This document shows, one piece after another, positions 7,545 through 15,402 of a stretch of DNA of 64,000 bases (position 1 is the first letter of the stretch; every line of letters starts with the position of its first letter). The notes beneath the pieces were generated by a model that was not told the origin of the DNA, ran no database searches, and was given only the letters and a program-made list of their open reading frames with translations. The stretch covers positions 66,297 to 130,296 of the forward strand of contig DATGWL010000090.1 of assembly GCA_035299505.1 (NCBI GenBank), read 5' to 3'. Origin of the DNA: M3007 sp035299505. Lineage in GTDB: Bacteria > Bacteroidota > Bacteroidia > Chitinophagales > Saprospiraceae. The position numbers were made by a program, and so were the translations under genes.

Positions 7545-9038
7545 TCACTTCAAAAAGGGTTCTATGCTTGCCCAAACTGCCGCAAAATTCTCCACGAAAA
7601 CTACATGTCCGGAATTGGGAACAATGCTGATTTGATGCTTTGGAATCCTTCGGGCAGCATTCACCACATGTTCAACAGAACACCCTTCATCGCGGTCGCC
7701 AGCCATCACCAGAACAGGACACTTTATCTTATCCAAAAGTCCTTTCCCCACGGTTGCTTTGTTGTAAAACTGATTCAACTCCGTAAACATCTCATCCAGT
7801 CTTTGTGGCTCCGGCATAAGTCTCAGCTGCTGCTCCCAATAATTTTTATCCAGTGCAATGGCTTGTTGGGCAGTAAGGTTGAAGTTTCTCATACCAGGGT
7901 ATAATTCCCCTGCGCCCATCACTACCATCTTTTTGATACGATCTGGATACATAGCCCCCAGGTAGTAAGCCGTGTAACCTCCATCGCTGAATCCCATAAC
8001 CAGAACGCTGTCTCTGGTTACGGCATCAATTACAGCCATCGCATCCCGGGCTCTTTGTTCAAGCGACATCGGCTTAGTGCCCAGTTCAGACCTGCCATGC
8101 CCCCTTGAGGAAATAGCGATAACCTGAAATTTGTCCTTTAATCGGTCTATAAAATCGGTCAATTCAACTGTAGAGCCCAGCAAACCACCGTGCAGAAGTA
8201 CAATCGGCTGACCTTTGCCATAGACTTCGTAATAAATTTTAGCATCGTCAGTCTGGACGTATTGCCCAAAACCGGTATTGTTCCCGTATGGTATTTTATT
8301 GACTACGCTGGAAGGTTGAAATACCCTCCTCAAACTTTGCTCTCCGGGGATAATTTTCAGGTCTTTGAAATAACCCTCTGTGCCAATGTCAACCCACAAA
8401 CCAATGCTTCCCATAGCTGTCTTGCCCAGCATTTTGGGAATAACCATAGTAGAGTATGGTGCATTGTTAATGTACAGTTCAGCTCGTTCGCCTTTTACCT
8501 CAATACGCAGGGTAATCCATTCATTGATGTTTACCGGCGCAGAAGTCTCATAGGTCTCCGGAAACTCCTTTCTCAGGCGTTCAAACTTAAAATCCGGGTA
8601 TGCAAAATACTGTACAGCATGATTCCTCATTTTTTGCAGCTCCGATCTGCCATTGGCTGGTCTCAAATAAAAGGCATCAAAAGCAGAATCATTGTTGTCA
8701 ATTCTGTAGGCAACGCCGATGAATCCTCTGGCAAACTCAAATGGTGAAGGATTTTGAATCCTACTCAACACTTTTACCTCAATAGTCCCATTTTCAAATG
8801 CTAAGCCCTGGAGTTTTACATAGGTTGGTTCGTCTACCGTGGCTTCCAGTCTTTTGGCATCAAATGGTTTGGCTTCCAGGTTTCTTTCAACCTTTAACAC
8901 CTCCTCCCCATTGAGCTGCACAATTGCAGCATGAACATTTCTGACCTCGAAAGTCTGGTTTTGAAAGTTAATTTTTTGACCCCTTGCAGCAATAGCATAC
9001 AAGGTTAACAACAGGGCAATGGTGCACTTGTGTATCAT
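7545..9038 (-). CDS. Secreted alpha/beta hydrolase with N-terminal LamG-like domain
   Basis: A 497-residue protein with a signal peptide ending near ARGQ. Residues about 25-230 form a jelly-roll of the DUF1080/LamG-like type (GTIEVKVLSRIQNPSPF, GFIGVAYRIDN, LYINNAP). Residues about 255-497 are an alpha/beta hydrolase: oxyanion HGGLLGS, nucleophile elbow GFSDGG with the catalytic serine, acidic residue in MAGDRDEG, and histidine in NSGHVVF near the C-terminus. It probably hydrolyses an ester or amide in the periplasm or outside the cell; the substrate is unknown. It follows the SnoaL-like gene by five bases and is likely co-transcribed with it. Confidence 0.8.
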   Translation of the reverse strand: MIHKCTIALLLTLYAIAARGQKINFQNQTFEVRNVHAAIVQLNGEEVLKVERNLEAKPFDAKRLEATVDEPTYVKLQGLAFENGTIEVKVLSRIQNPSPFEFARGFIGVAYRIDNNDSAFDAFYLRPANGRSELQKMRNHAVQYFAYPDFKFERLRKEFPETYETSAPVNINEWITLRIEVKGERAELYINNAPYSTMVIPKMLGKTAMGSIGLWVDIGTEGYFKDLKIIPGEQSLRRVFQPSSVVNKIPYGNNTGFGQYVQTDDAKIYYEVYGKGQPIVLLHGGLLGSTVELTDFIDRLKDKFQVIAISSRGHGRSELGTKPMSLEQRARDAMAVIDAVTRDSVLVMGFSDGGYTAYYLGAMYPDRIKKMVVMGAGELYPGMRNFNLTAQQAIALDKNYWEQQLRLMPEPQRLDEMFTELNQFYNKATVGKGLLDKIKCPVLVMAGDRDEGCSVEHVVNAARRIPKHQISIVPNSGHVVFVENFAAVWASIEPFLK

Positions 9039-9043
9039 GGTAC

Positions 9044-9496
9044 TTACTTCGATTGATTGTACATGTAGCTTGAAATTTTCCAGGAGCCTTTTTCTTTTTG
9101 CAGCACAAACAGCTCCCGGAAGTTATCGTTTATGGTTTGTCCGTTTGCCTTTATGCCAAGCGAACCCAAAGAAGTGGATCGTACATAGGCATATTTACCG
9201 GCCACTGTGATATTTTCAATGGTTACTTTCAACTGGAATGTAAAATGGTCAAAAACATATTGATAGTTGCCGGTTAATTGTTCTGTACCTGAGGCAGTTG
9301 GCGCCCCGGAAGGCAATAGTACTCCATCAGACGTGAAAAGCGAAACCGCTTTCCTGGTATCCGAAGCATTTAAGGCGTCAAAATACTGGAGCACCAGTTT
9401 CTCGACTGCCGCTTCATCCTTGGATTGAGCGTGGGTGGTAGTGGCAAAAATGAGTTGTGTAGCAATGGTCATCAGAACCAAAATGGACTTGTTCAT
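9044..9496 (-). CDS. SnoaL-like / SgcJ-type secreted protein
   Basis: About 150 residues from the ATG at 9496 (MNKSILVLM), with a signal peptide ending near THAQS. The mature part is a single NTF2-like domain of the SnoaL/SgcJ type: EKLVLQYFDALNASDTRKAV, then LFTSDGVLLPSGAPTASG, and a closing strand KGSWKISSYMYNQS. This fold includes small ligand-binding proteins and a few enzymes; no catalytic set is recognisable. A promoter-like sequence ends just upstream of the chosen start, which favours 9496 over the longer frame at 9523. The next gene downstream encodes the secreted hydrolase. Confidence 0.75.
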   Translation of the reverse strand: MNKSILVLMTIATQLIFATTTHAQSKDEAAVEKLVLQYFDALNASDTRKAVSLFTSDGVLLPSGAPTASGTEQLTGNYQYVFDHFTFQLKVTIENITVAGKYAYVRSTSLGSLGIKANGQTINDNFRELFVLQKEKGSWKISSYMYNQSK

Positions 9497-9525
9497 GGTG
9501 AGAAACTTTATAGTTAAAAACAATA

Positions 9526-9557
9526 CAAAGGTGAATCAGCCCACACAGGACAGCCAA
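9526..9557 (-). promoter_or_regulatory. Probable promoter of the SnoaL-hydrolase pair
   Basis: On the minus strand TTG (9555-9557) is separated by 21 bases from CACCTTTG (9526-9533), a near match to the Bacteroidota pattern TTG-N19/21-TAnnTTTG. The chosen start codon lies 30 bases downstream. Confidence 0.45.
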
Positions 9558-9589
9558 TGAACTTTCTTAAGAAATAGGCTTAATATAGT

Positions 9590-10174
9590 TTAAGGGTCCG
9601 TTTTTTGAGACAACTCTTTGCGGATTTTGCTCAAAAACTCAGGGGTTATGCCCAAATAGGAAGCAATTTGGGTATTTGGCAGTCGGGTTGCAAGGTGGTG
9701 ATATTGCTTTAAAAAATGCAGATAACGCTGTTGGGCGGTAGCACTGATATTTTGCAGCATTCGGTTTTGCAGTTCGATGAACTTGTTCTCTATAATGACC
9801 TTAAAAATGCGATCCAGTTTCGGTATATTGATATACAGATGGTAAAGATCCTGCTGCTCGATTTGTATGATTTCTGAAGCTTCAATGGCCTCAATAAATA
9901 GTTGGCTCGGCTTCTGTGCATGGAAACTTCCAATATCTGAAATCCAACCATTTTCTGCTACAAACTCCACATTGTGTTCCACGCCTTTTTGATCAACCGC
10001 AAACATCCTGAAGCAGCCCTCCAAAACAAATGAATAGTGCTTGCACACAAATCCTTCCTGTAAAATCATTTGTCGTCGCCTGATTTTACGCGACCTTGCC
10101 CGTGTGATGATCAGTTCCTTTTCCTCGTCATTCAGTGGAAGGTATTGCTGAAAATGGTCAATGAGACGCTGCAT
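9590..10174 (-). CDS. Crp/Fnr family transcriptional regulator
   Basis: A 194-residue regulator. Residues about 20-125 form a cyclic-nucleotide-binding-type beta roll (RRQMILQEGFVCKHYSFVLEG, then GWISDIGSF). A long dimer helix follows, and the C-terminal winged helix includes TQIASYLGITPEFLSKIRKEL. The phosphate-binding RxS motif needed for cAMP is not evident, as in many Bacteroidota Crp/Fnr-like proteins, so its ligand is unknown. There is no cysteine cluster for an iron-sulfur centre. It is transcribed in the same direction as the SnoaL and hydrolase genes and may regulate them (inference). Confidence 0.85.
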   Translation of the reverse strand: MQRLIDHFQQYLPLNDEEKELIITRARSRKIRRRQMILQEGFVCKHYSFVLEGCFRMFAVDQKGVEHNVEFVAENGWISDIGSFHAQKPSQLFIEAIEASEIIQIEQQDLYHLYINIPKLDRIFKVIIENKFIELQNRMLQNISATAQQRYLHFLKQYHHLATRLPNTQIASYLGITPEFLSKIRKELSQKTDP

Positions 10175-10238
10175 GAAACTTTGTTTCTGCGAAGGTACTC
10201 AAATGCAGGAATCAGCCCTGAAAATGCAAACTGCCAGC

Positions 10239-11384
10239 TCAATATTTAGCCGTATACGGATGAAACGTTTTCCAGCTGTGCCAAAACTCCTGCGAGGCAG
10301 ATACTCTCGTTAATGCCTCTGTTTCCGGCGTCAGTGGCTGCCCCAGCAGGTTCCAGGATTTGCCTTGCAACATCAGTGTATCTTGTTGTAATACAAATGG
10401 TTGCTGATCATTCCGGCGTTTGAATGCCAGAAAACTTACATTGTCGGAACCCATTACCAGCAAAATCGGGTTGTTCCCAATCTGGTCGTGGATAATTCGT
10501 TCCTTTTTCAACCGGTTCCAGTCGTATGCCTTGGCATTTTTTGCATCAATGGAAATGCCTACTACCCAGGATTTATCCTGCCAGGAAGCTGTATCGGTTC
10601 TCGTCAGTTTACCCCGTCCAATTCCCAGATCATAGGTGTCCATGCTGTCGTATTCTTCCTGAAATTCCGGGTCGCGCTGCATCACCAGACTCTGCGGATG
10701 CCATTTGAGCCAGGTTTCCAGACTGGCTTGTTCGCTGGGTATTTCCGGCAATGTTTGCCCTTTGAGCGGCCCGGCCACCGCTTCTCCGGTAGCCTGACGC
10801 CACCAGCTACCCGTGGTGGCATCTTCAAACATGGCATTAAAATGATCCATACCTACCAGTCTGAACGACTCCGCATGGCCGTTTACCTCCGGCGAATATA
10901 CCCTGCCGGTTCTGCAAACCGTACAATAAGTAACCATCATCGGCTGGCCCCCAAGGGTGTCCAGTACCTGGTGATGATAACCTAAGAACTGGATCGGGTA
11001 AGCCTTTTCTGCACCGTTTACACTAACACCCAACACCAATTTGTGCAAAGGCACTTTATTGGATGCTGCATCTGCCATTTGAAGGGTACGGGGCTGTTAA
11101 AACATATGGTCGGCTGCCATAACCATGTTGAACATATACACCGCTCCGCCTAATGGCAGTAAAGCAAGCAGCGATTTCCATCCATGTGCTGCCCAGGCAG
11201 ATCTGGCGCCAAGCAGACACAAACCCAGCAATACTCCTCGAAACAGCCACCGGTAGGTATAAAGCCAGTAAGCCCAGTCCAGACTGTTCATACGTTGACT
11301 GCCTGGCATAGGCATGATGAAGTACACGTTGGACAGCTCATATAGAAAAAGGCCAATAATGCCGGTATAGAACAGCTTTTTCAT
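10239..11384 (-). pseudogene. DUF3179 membrane protein interrupted by an in-frame TAA
   Basis: Two frames in the same phase, 11097-11384 (95 residues) and 10239-11078 (279 residues), are separated by one TAA codon at 11097-11099. The first carries the membrane part (LFYTGIIGLFLYELSNVYF, MPMPGSQRMN, and helices ending MVMAADHMF); the second is the DUF3179 domain (AYPIQFLGYHHQV, YCTVCRTGRVY, RLVGMDHFNAMFED). Reading through the stop gives HMF-stop-QPRTLQMADAASNKVPL. In relatives I recall, these parts form one protein with an aromatic residue, probably tyrosine, at this point, so a single substitution would explain the stop. It may be a true nonsense mutation, an assembly error, or two working halves. 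Confidence 0.75.
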
Positions 11385-11479
11385 GCGTATTGATTTCCTT
11401 TTTTTGCAGGCACAAAGGACGAAAAGACGGCCGGAAAGTACAATTAGGAATTGATTAGAGTGTTGGTAAATACAAATGG

Positions 11480-13660
11480 GTGCTCATCAAATCCGGAAAT
11501 AATCCCACTTTTGCCGGCGTGAATCTTTTGGGCAATACATCCTCATTTTCTCCCGGACTTAAGCTGCTGTTGCTTTGGGTCTGCTCTTGGTGTGTTCTCC
11601 CGCTCAATGCTCAAAACACAGCAGATTCACTGGCCAAACTCTTGCAAACCGCCAGGCAGGATACCCACCGCGTTACCCTGCTCACAGATTATGCCTGGGA
11701 AATTGCCGAAACAGAAACTGATCTGGCTGAAAGCCGGCTACAGGAAGCACTGGCGCTGGCCCGGCAACTCGGCTACGTCAAAGGCGAAGCCAATGCCTGG
11801 AATGGCATGGGCATTTTGGAAGAAATCAGAGAAAATGACTCGCTGGCGCTGCAGTTTTACCAAAAAGCCCTGGAGCTGCGTCGCCAACTGGGCGATCAAA
11901 GTGGTATCGGCCGCAGCCTGACCAACCTGGGAAACCTGTATGAATCCATCGGCGAATTGACCAAAGCCATCCAGTTCTACCGGGAAAGCCTCAGTGTGTT
12001 TGAGTCGCTCAAAGACACCCTGCGCATGGCGCGCGCCTATACCAACATTAGTGGGGTGCTGTCTACAGGCGGCGCTTATCCGGAAGCATTTTCTGAACTC
12101 AATAAGGCCAGACTTTTAATGGAAAACCGGGGAGATCTGGCTACTTTGTTCAAGATTTATACCCAAATCGGGCATAATCGCTTTGACCAGGATCAGTTTA
12201 GTAAAGCCCGGGAATGGTACGAAAAATCGCTCCAACTGCGCGAAAAGCTGGGAGATCCCTTCGATATTGCCGATGGCTACAACGACCTGGGAAATGCGCT
12301 GGATGAAATGGACAACAAAGACACGTCCAGGCTGGCAGTGGACTATTACCTCAAAGCGCTCAGTATTTTCCGCAAGTTGGACGATCAGTCGGCAGTAGGC
12401 AACGTGTGCAACAACCTGGGAGATGCTTACAAACACCTGGAACAGTTTGATGAAGCCCTGAAATACCTTAGGGAATCTGAAAAAATACGCCTGGAACTGG
12501 AAGACGAGCCGGGCCTGATGGAAACGTACAATACCCTGAACGACGTGCTTTTCAGGCAGGGAAAGCTTCGGGAATCCCTGGTTTATTTGCAAAAATGCGA
12601 ATCGCTCGCCGCGAAAATCGGAAACAGCAATGTGCTGATGGGCGCCTACAAAGACTATGTCCGGTATTACGAGGCCACCAAAGATTACCGGAAGGCTTTT
12701 GAGTACCAGACCCGTTACAATGATCTGCGCTACAAACTCATTGACGAGCAGCGCTCCCAGAATATCGAAACACAACAGGCGCTGACCCGCGAGCAGGAAA
12801 AACAACTGGCGCTCGACCGCGAACGTCAAACCACAGCGCTCCGGGAAGCCGAACTGGCCAATGCACGCACTTTCCGAAACGCACTTTTGGGGGGAGCCGT
12901 ACTGCTGGTTTTGCTGGTAGGACTACTCTACAGCCGTAATCGTCTGCGCGCACGCGCCAACCGGTTGCTTACAGCAAAAAATGAAGCCATTGAAAGGGAA
13001 AAACAACGCGCCGATAACCTGCTCAAAAACATTCTGCCGGAAAAAACCGCTGAAGAACTCAAAACAGAAGGGGTGGTAAAACCCGTGCATTATGCCTCCG
13101 TAACGGTACTTTTCAGCGATTTCAAAAATTTCACCCGCATTGCCGAAAGTATGTCGCCGGAAGCTCTGGTTAAGGAACTGGACGAGTATTTCCGCACCTT
13201 CGATGCCATCATGGAACGGCATAAACTGGAAAAAATCAAAACCATCGGCGATGCCTATATGTGTGCAGGAGGTCTGCCAGAACCCAATGAAACCCATGCG
13301 CTGAATACGGTACAGGCTGCCCTGGAGATGCAGCAGGCCATCCGCGATATGGCAGCGCGTAAAATAGCCCAGGGAAAGCCCTATTTCGAGATGCGGATTG
13401 GCATACACACCGGTCCGGTAGTAGCCGGGGTAGTGGGCAGTCACAAGTTTGCTTACGACATTTGGGGGGATACCGTCAACACTGCCGCGCGTATGGAACA
13501 AAGCAGTGAACCGGGCCGGATCAACCTCTCTCAAACAACCTGGGAGCAGGTTAAGGATAAGGTTCCCTGTACTTTCCGTGGGAAACTACCAGCCAAGAAT
13601 AAGGGAGAAATTGCGATGTATTTTGTGGACGATCACCTCAACGGATTACCAAAATCGTAA
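11480..13660 (+). CDS. TPR-repeat class III adenylate cyclase
   Basis: A 726-residue protein. After a GTG start and a hydrophobic signal-like segment (LKLLLLWVCSWCVLPLNAQ), about eight tetratricopeptide repeats span residues 55-440. A coiled coil (EQEKQLALDRERQT) leads to a transmembrane helix near 475-495, and the class III cyclase domain occupies about 530-720. Metal-binding aspartates are in LFSDFKNFT and TIGDAYM; KTIGD and AYDIWGD carry lysine and aspartate typical of adenine selection; NTAARM holds the transition-state asparagine and arginine. It probably makes cAMP in response to a periplasmic protein or peptide signal sensed by the TPRs. Its 3' end overlaps the convergent DUF4294 gene by 28 bases. 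Confidence 0.88.
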   Translation: MLIKSGNNPTFAGVNLLGNTSSFSPGLKLLLLWVCSWCVLPLNAQNTADSLAKLLQTARQDTHRVTLLTDYAWEIAETETDLAESRLQEALALARQLGYVKGEANAWNGMGILEEIRENDSLALQFYQKALELRRQLGDQSGIGRSLTNLGNLYESIGELTKAIQFYRESLSVFESLKDTLRMARAYTNISGVLSTGGAYPEAFSELNKARLLMENRGDLATLFKIYTQIGHNRFDQDQFSKAREWYEKSLQLREKLGDPFDIADGYNDLGNALDEMDNKDTSRLAVDYYLKALSIFRKLDDQSAVGNVCNNLGDAYKHLEQFDEALKYLRESEKIRLELEDEPGLMETYNTLNDVLFRQGKLRESLVYLQKCESLAAKIGNSNVLMGAYKDYVRYYEATKDYRKAFEYQTRYNDLRYKLIDEQRSQNIETQQALTREQEKQLALDRERQTTALREAELANARTFRNALLGGAVLLVLLVGLLYSRNRLRARANRLLTAKNEAIEREKQRADNLLKNILPEKTAEELKTEGVVKPVHYASVTVLFSDFKNFTRIAESMSPEALVKELDEYFRTFDAIMERHKLEKIKTIGDAYMCAGGLPEPNETHALNTVQAALEMQQAIRDMAARKIAQGKPYFEMRIGIHTGPVVAGVVGSHKFAYDIWGDTVNTAARMEQSSEPGRINLSQTTWEQVKDKVPCTFRGKLPAKNKGEIAMYFVDDHLNGLPKS

Positions 13661-14238
13661 TCAATAAACACCTCATCCAACAACGGATCGGCGCCCTGGC
13701 GGTAACCTTCCTTGAGGTCGTAGCCCCAAATTTTACCCATGGTATTCCAATAAGCAGCAGTGGCCGTGCCGCGTGTGGTGCGAATCACCTCATAAAACGG
13801 CATGTTTAATTCCCGCTCAATCATTTTCACCAGCACTTTTCCTTCTGTTTTAGACAGGTTTTTCATGCGCTCGGTCATGTCTTCTTTCAATTCCTTATGC
13901 TCGTGGCGGATATGGCGTTTGCGCTGGCGGCGGTTCATTCCTTCGGTTTCCTCTTCCATATCTTCGTACAAAGCCACCGCCTGCAGGGCATACGGGTATA
14001 CGCGTTTGGCTGCCCAGACATAACGCCTGAATTGCTTTTGCTCCTCAAGGTCCTTGTATTGGCGTTTGGCTACTATACGCCCCGGCGCCAGCGACATCAG
14101 AAAAGTACTGTCGCCATTTACAATTTCCAGGGTTGCCCAGGCGCCCTGGCGAGGAAGCGTGTCCTGGCGGGTTAACTGGGCTTTGGCCGGAAAGGCCAAC
14201 CAACAAAACATCAGAAAAAATCCAAACTGTTTCATCAT
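13633..14238 (-). CDS. DUF4294 domain-containing secreted protein
   Basis: About 201 residues with a signal peptide MKQFGFFLMFCWLAFPAKAQ. The body matches DUF4294, a Bacteroidota-specific family of unknown role: RRYVWAAKRVYPYALQAV, a basic RRQRKRHIRHEHKELK segment, VKMIERELNMPFYEVI and AAYWNTMGKIWGYDLKEGY. It is probably periplasmic. The double ATG at 14238/14235 is preferred to the upstream start because it places the signal peptide at the N-terminus. The 3' end overlaps the cyclase gene on the other strand by 28 bases. Confidence 0.8.
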   Translation of the reverse strand: MMKQFGFFLMFCWLAFPAKAQLTRQDTLPRQGAWATLEIVNGDSTFLMSLAPGRIVAKRQYKDLEEQKQFRRYVWAAKRVYPYALQAVALYEDMEEETEGMNRRQRKRHIRHEHKELKEDMTERMKNLSKTEGKVLVKMIERELNMPFYEVIRTTRGTATAAYWNTMGKIWGYDLKEGYRQGADPLLDEVFIDYDFGNPLR

Positions 14239-14362
14239 AGGAGGATTGTTTCGTCTCAACATACACTTCTGACGGAACAGACTATTAACGTAACAAGAAG
14301 GTTGTTTAGTTGGTTGTTAATGCTTTGATTTTTATAGCGCTGAATCCTGCCGGTAAATGCGC

Positions 14363-15061
14363 TTATTCTTCAATACCATCGCTGTCTTCCAGTAAGGGCT
14401 GAGGTTTGGCAGCCGGCTGAGTGCGCGGACTGGAGGCAGGTTCCTCCTCAATAGCTTTGAAATCGTCGGGCGGACGGTAGTTCTTATTGTCTTTAATCTC
14501 TGTTTTTTGTACCCCGTATTGCTCCAGCCTGTCCATCCAGTTCATGGATGTGCCCCAAACATCCAGGGCAAAAGGTTTCATGCGTATGGCAAAGTTCTTG
14601 GCCCTTCCTGGTAAAGGCTCCAGCAAAGTGTAGGTTTTGGATTCAGCAATGGTAGCCTCGTTAATAAACTGCACCTTGACGGCAAACCATACCAACACAC
14701 TGTAAATCAATACCATAAAACCACCCATAGCCACACCGCCTATCACCTGGTTGATAACCCCCAGATAAGCCATCCGCAAGGCGCCTTCCAGTCCGGCCGC
14801 TGCATAGCGAAAAACCAGCATCAGCGTGGCCAAATTCACCAAAAACGCAAACAGAAACATAGACGGGTTTTCGGAGTGAAACATGGTTTGCAAAATGGAC
14901 GTGGTAGTAGGCGCCATTTTGAAAGCCAGCACAAATCCGAAAACATACAACAGCACATTGAAAACGGTGCTGATGATGCCCCGGGAATACCCCTGCCAAA
15001 AACCGTATGCAAAAAAGGCAATAAAACCTATGTCTATGGGCATATGGAAGTTGTCTGGCAT
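14363..15061 (-). CDS. CvpA family membrane protein
   Basis: About 232 residues from the ATG at 15061. Four hydrophobic helices in the first 150 residues follow the CvpA pattern (IGFIAFFAYGFWQGYSRGII, then GFVLAF, ALRMAYLGVINQVIGGVAMGG). The C-terminal 90 residues are hydrophilic and proline/glutamate-rich. CvpA was named for colicin V production and has been linked to envelope stress and bile tolerance in other bacteria; its biochemical role is unknown. The gene starts 32 bases from the inverted 7-base repeat cluster, so its promoter must be near or inside that repeat. Confidence 0.8.
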   Translation of the reverse strand: MPDNFHMPIDIGFIAFFAYGFWQGYSRGIISTVFNVLLYVFGFVLAFKMAPTTTSILQTMFHSENPSMFLFAFLVNLATLMLVFRYAAAGLEGALRMAYLGVINQVIGGVAMGGFMVLIYSVLVWFAVKVQFINEATIAESKTYTLLEPLPGRAKNFAIRMKPFALDVWGTSMNWMDRLEQYGVQKTEIKDNKNYRPPDDFKAIEEEPASSPRTQPAAKPQPLLEDSDGIEE

Positions 15062-15092
15062 GTAATATGGTTGCCAGACATGCACAAAGGTA

Positions 15093-15310
15093 ATGTCCAA
15101 TATCTAATGTCCAATATCCAATATCCAATGTCCAATGTCCAAGTGGTGCGCCTGTTTGGCATTAGCACACTTGCCTGGCTTTACTCGCCTGATTGGCGAG
15201 GTCAGGTGACAGCCTTTCGCCATTCAGGCGAGTAAAGCCCAACTATTTTACTAACGCCAAACCCCCGCACCACTTGGATATTGGACATTGGACATTGGAT
15301 ATTGGACATT
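15093..15310. repeat. Nested inverted repeat with 7-base satellite (TCCAATR)n
   Basis: A 218-base structure. The left cluster (15093-15141) is a run of 7-base units TCCAATA, TCCAATG and TCTAATG followed by AGTGGTGCG. The right cluster (about 15267-15310) is the inverse, GCACCACTTGG followed by YATTGGA units. Between them a second inverted repeat pairs GGCTTTACTCGCCTGA (from about 15178) with TTCAGGCGAGTAAAGCC (to about 15239). The whole can fold as a cruciform or long hairpin. It separates the cvpA start from the metalloprotease stop on the same strand. About 70 bases beyond it, at 15372-15402, is a short run of the CTCAAACCC unit. Confidence 0.88.
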
Positions 15311-15351
15311 AAAAAACAGGGATCTTCCGCATACAGCGAAAAACCCCTGTC
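15311..15351 (-). terminator. Probable intrinsic terminator of the metalloprotease gene
   Basis: On the minus strand ACAGGG pairs with CCCTGT around an inner stem TTCGC/GCGGAA, then TTTTTT (15311-15316). It lies about 50 bases beyond the metalloprotease stop codon. Confidence 0.6.
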
Positions 15352-15402
15352 AGTATACTCCATTAACTTAATAGTCCCCTCAAACCCTTCAAACCCCTCA
15401 AA

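Noticed and set aside
13633..13660. Mis-called ends at the cyclase/DUF4294 overlap
   Set aside because: Both proteins keep family-like C-terminal sequence up to their stops, so the 28-base convergent overlap is accepted as real.
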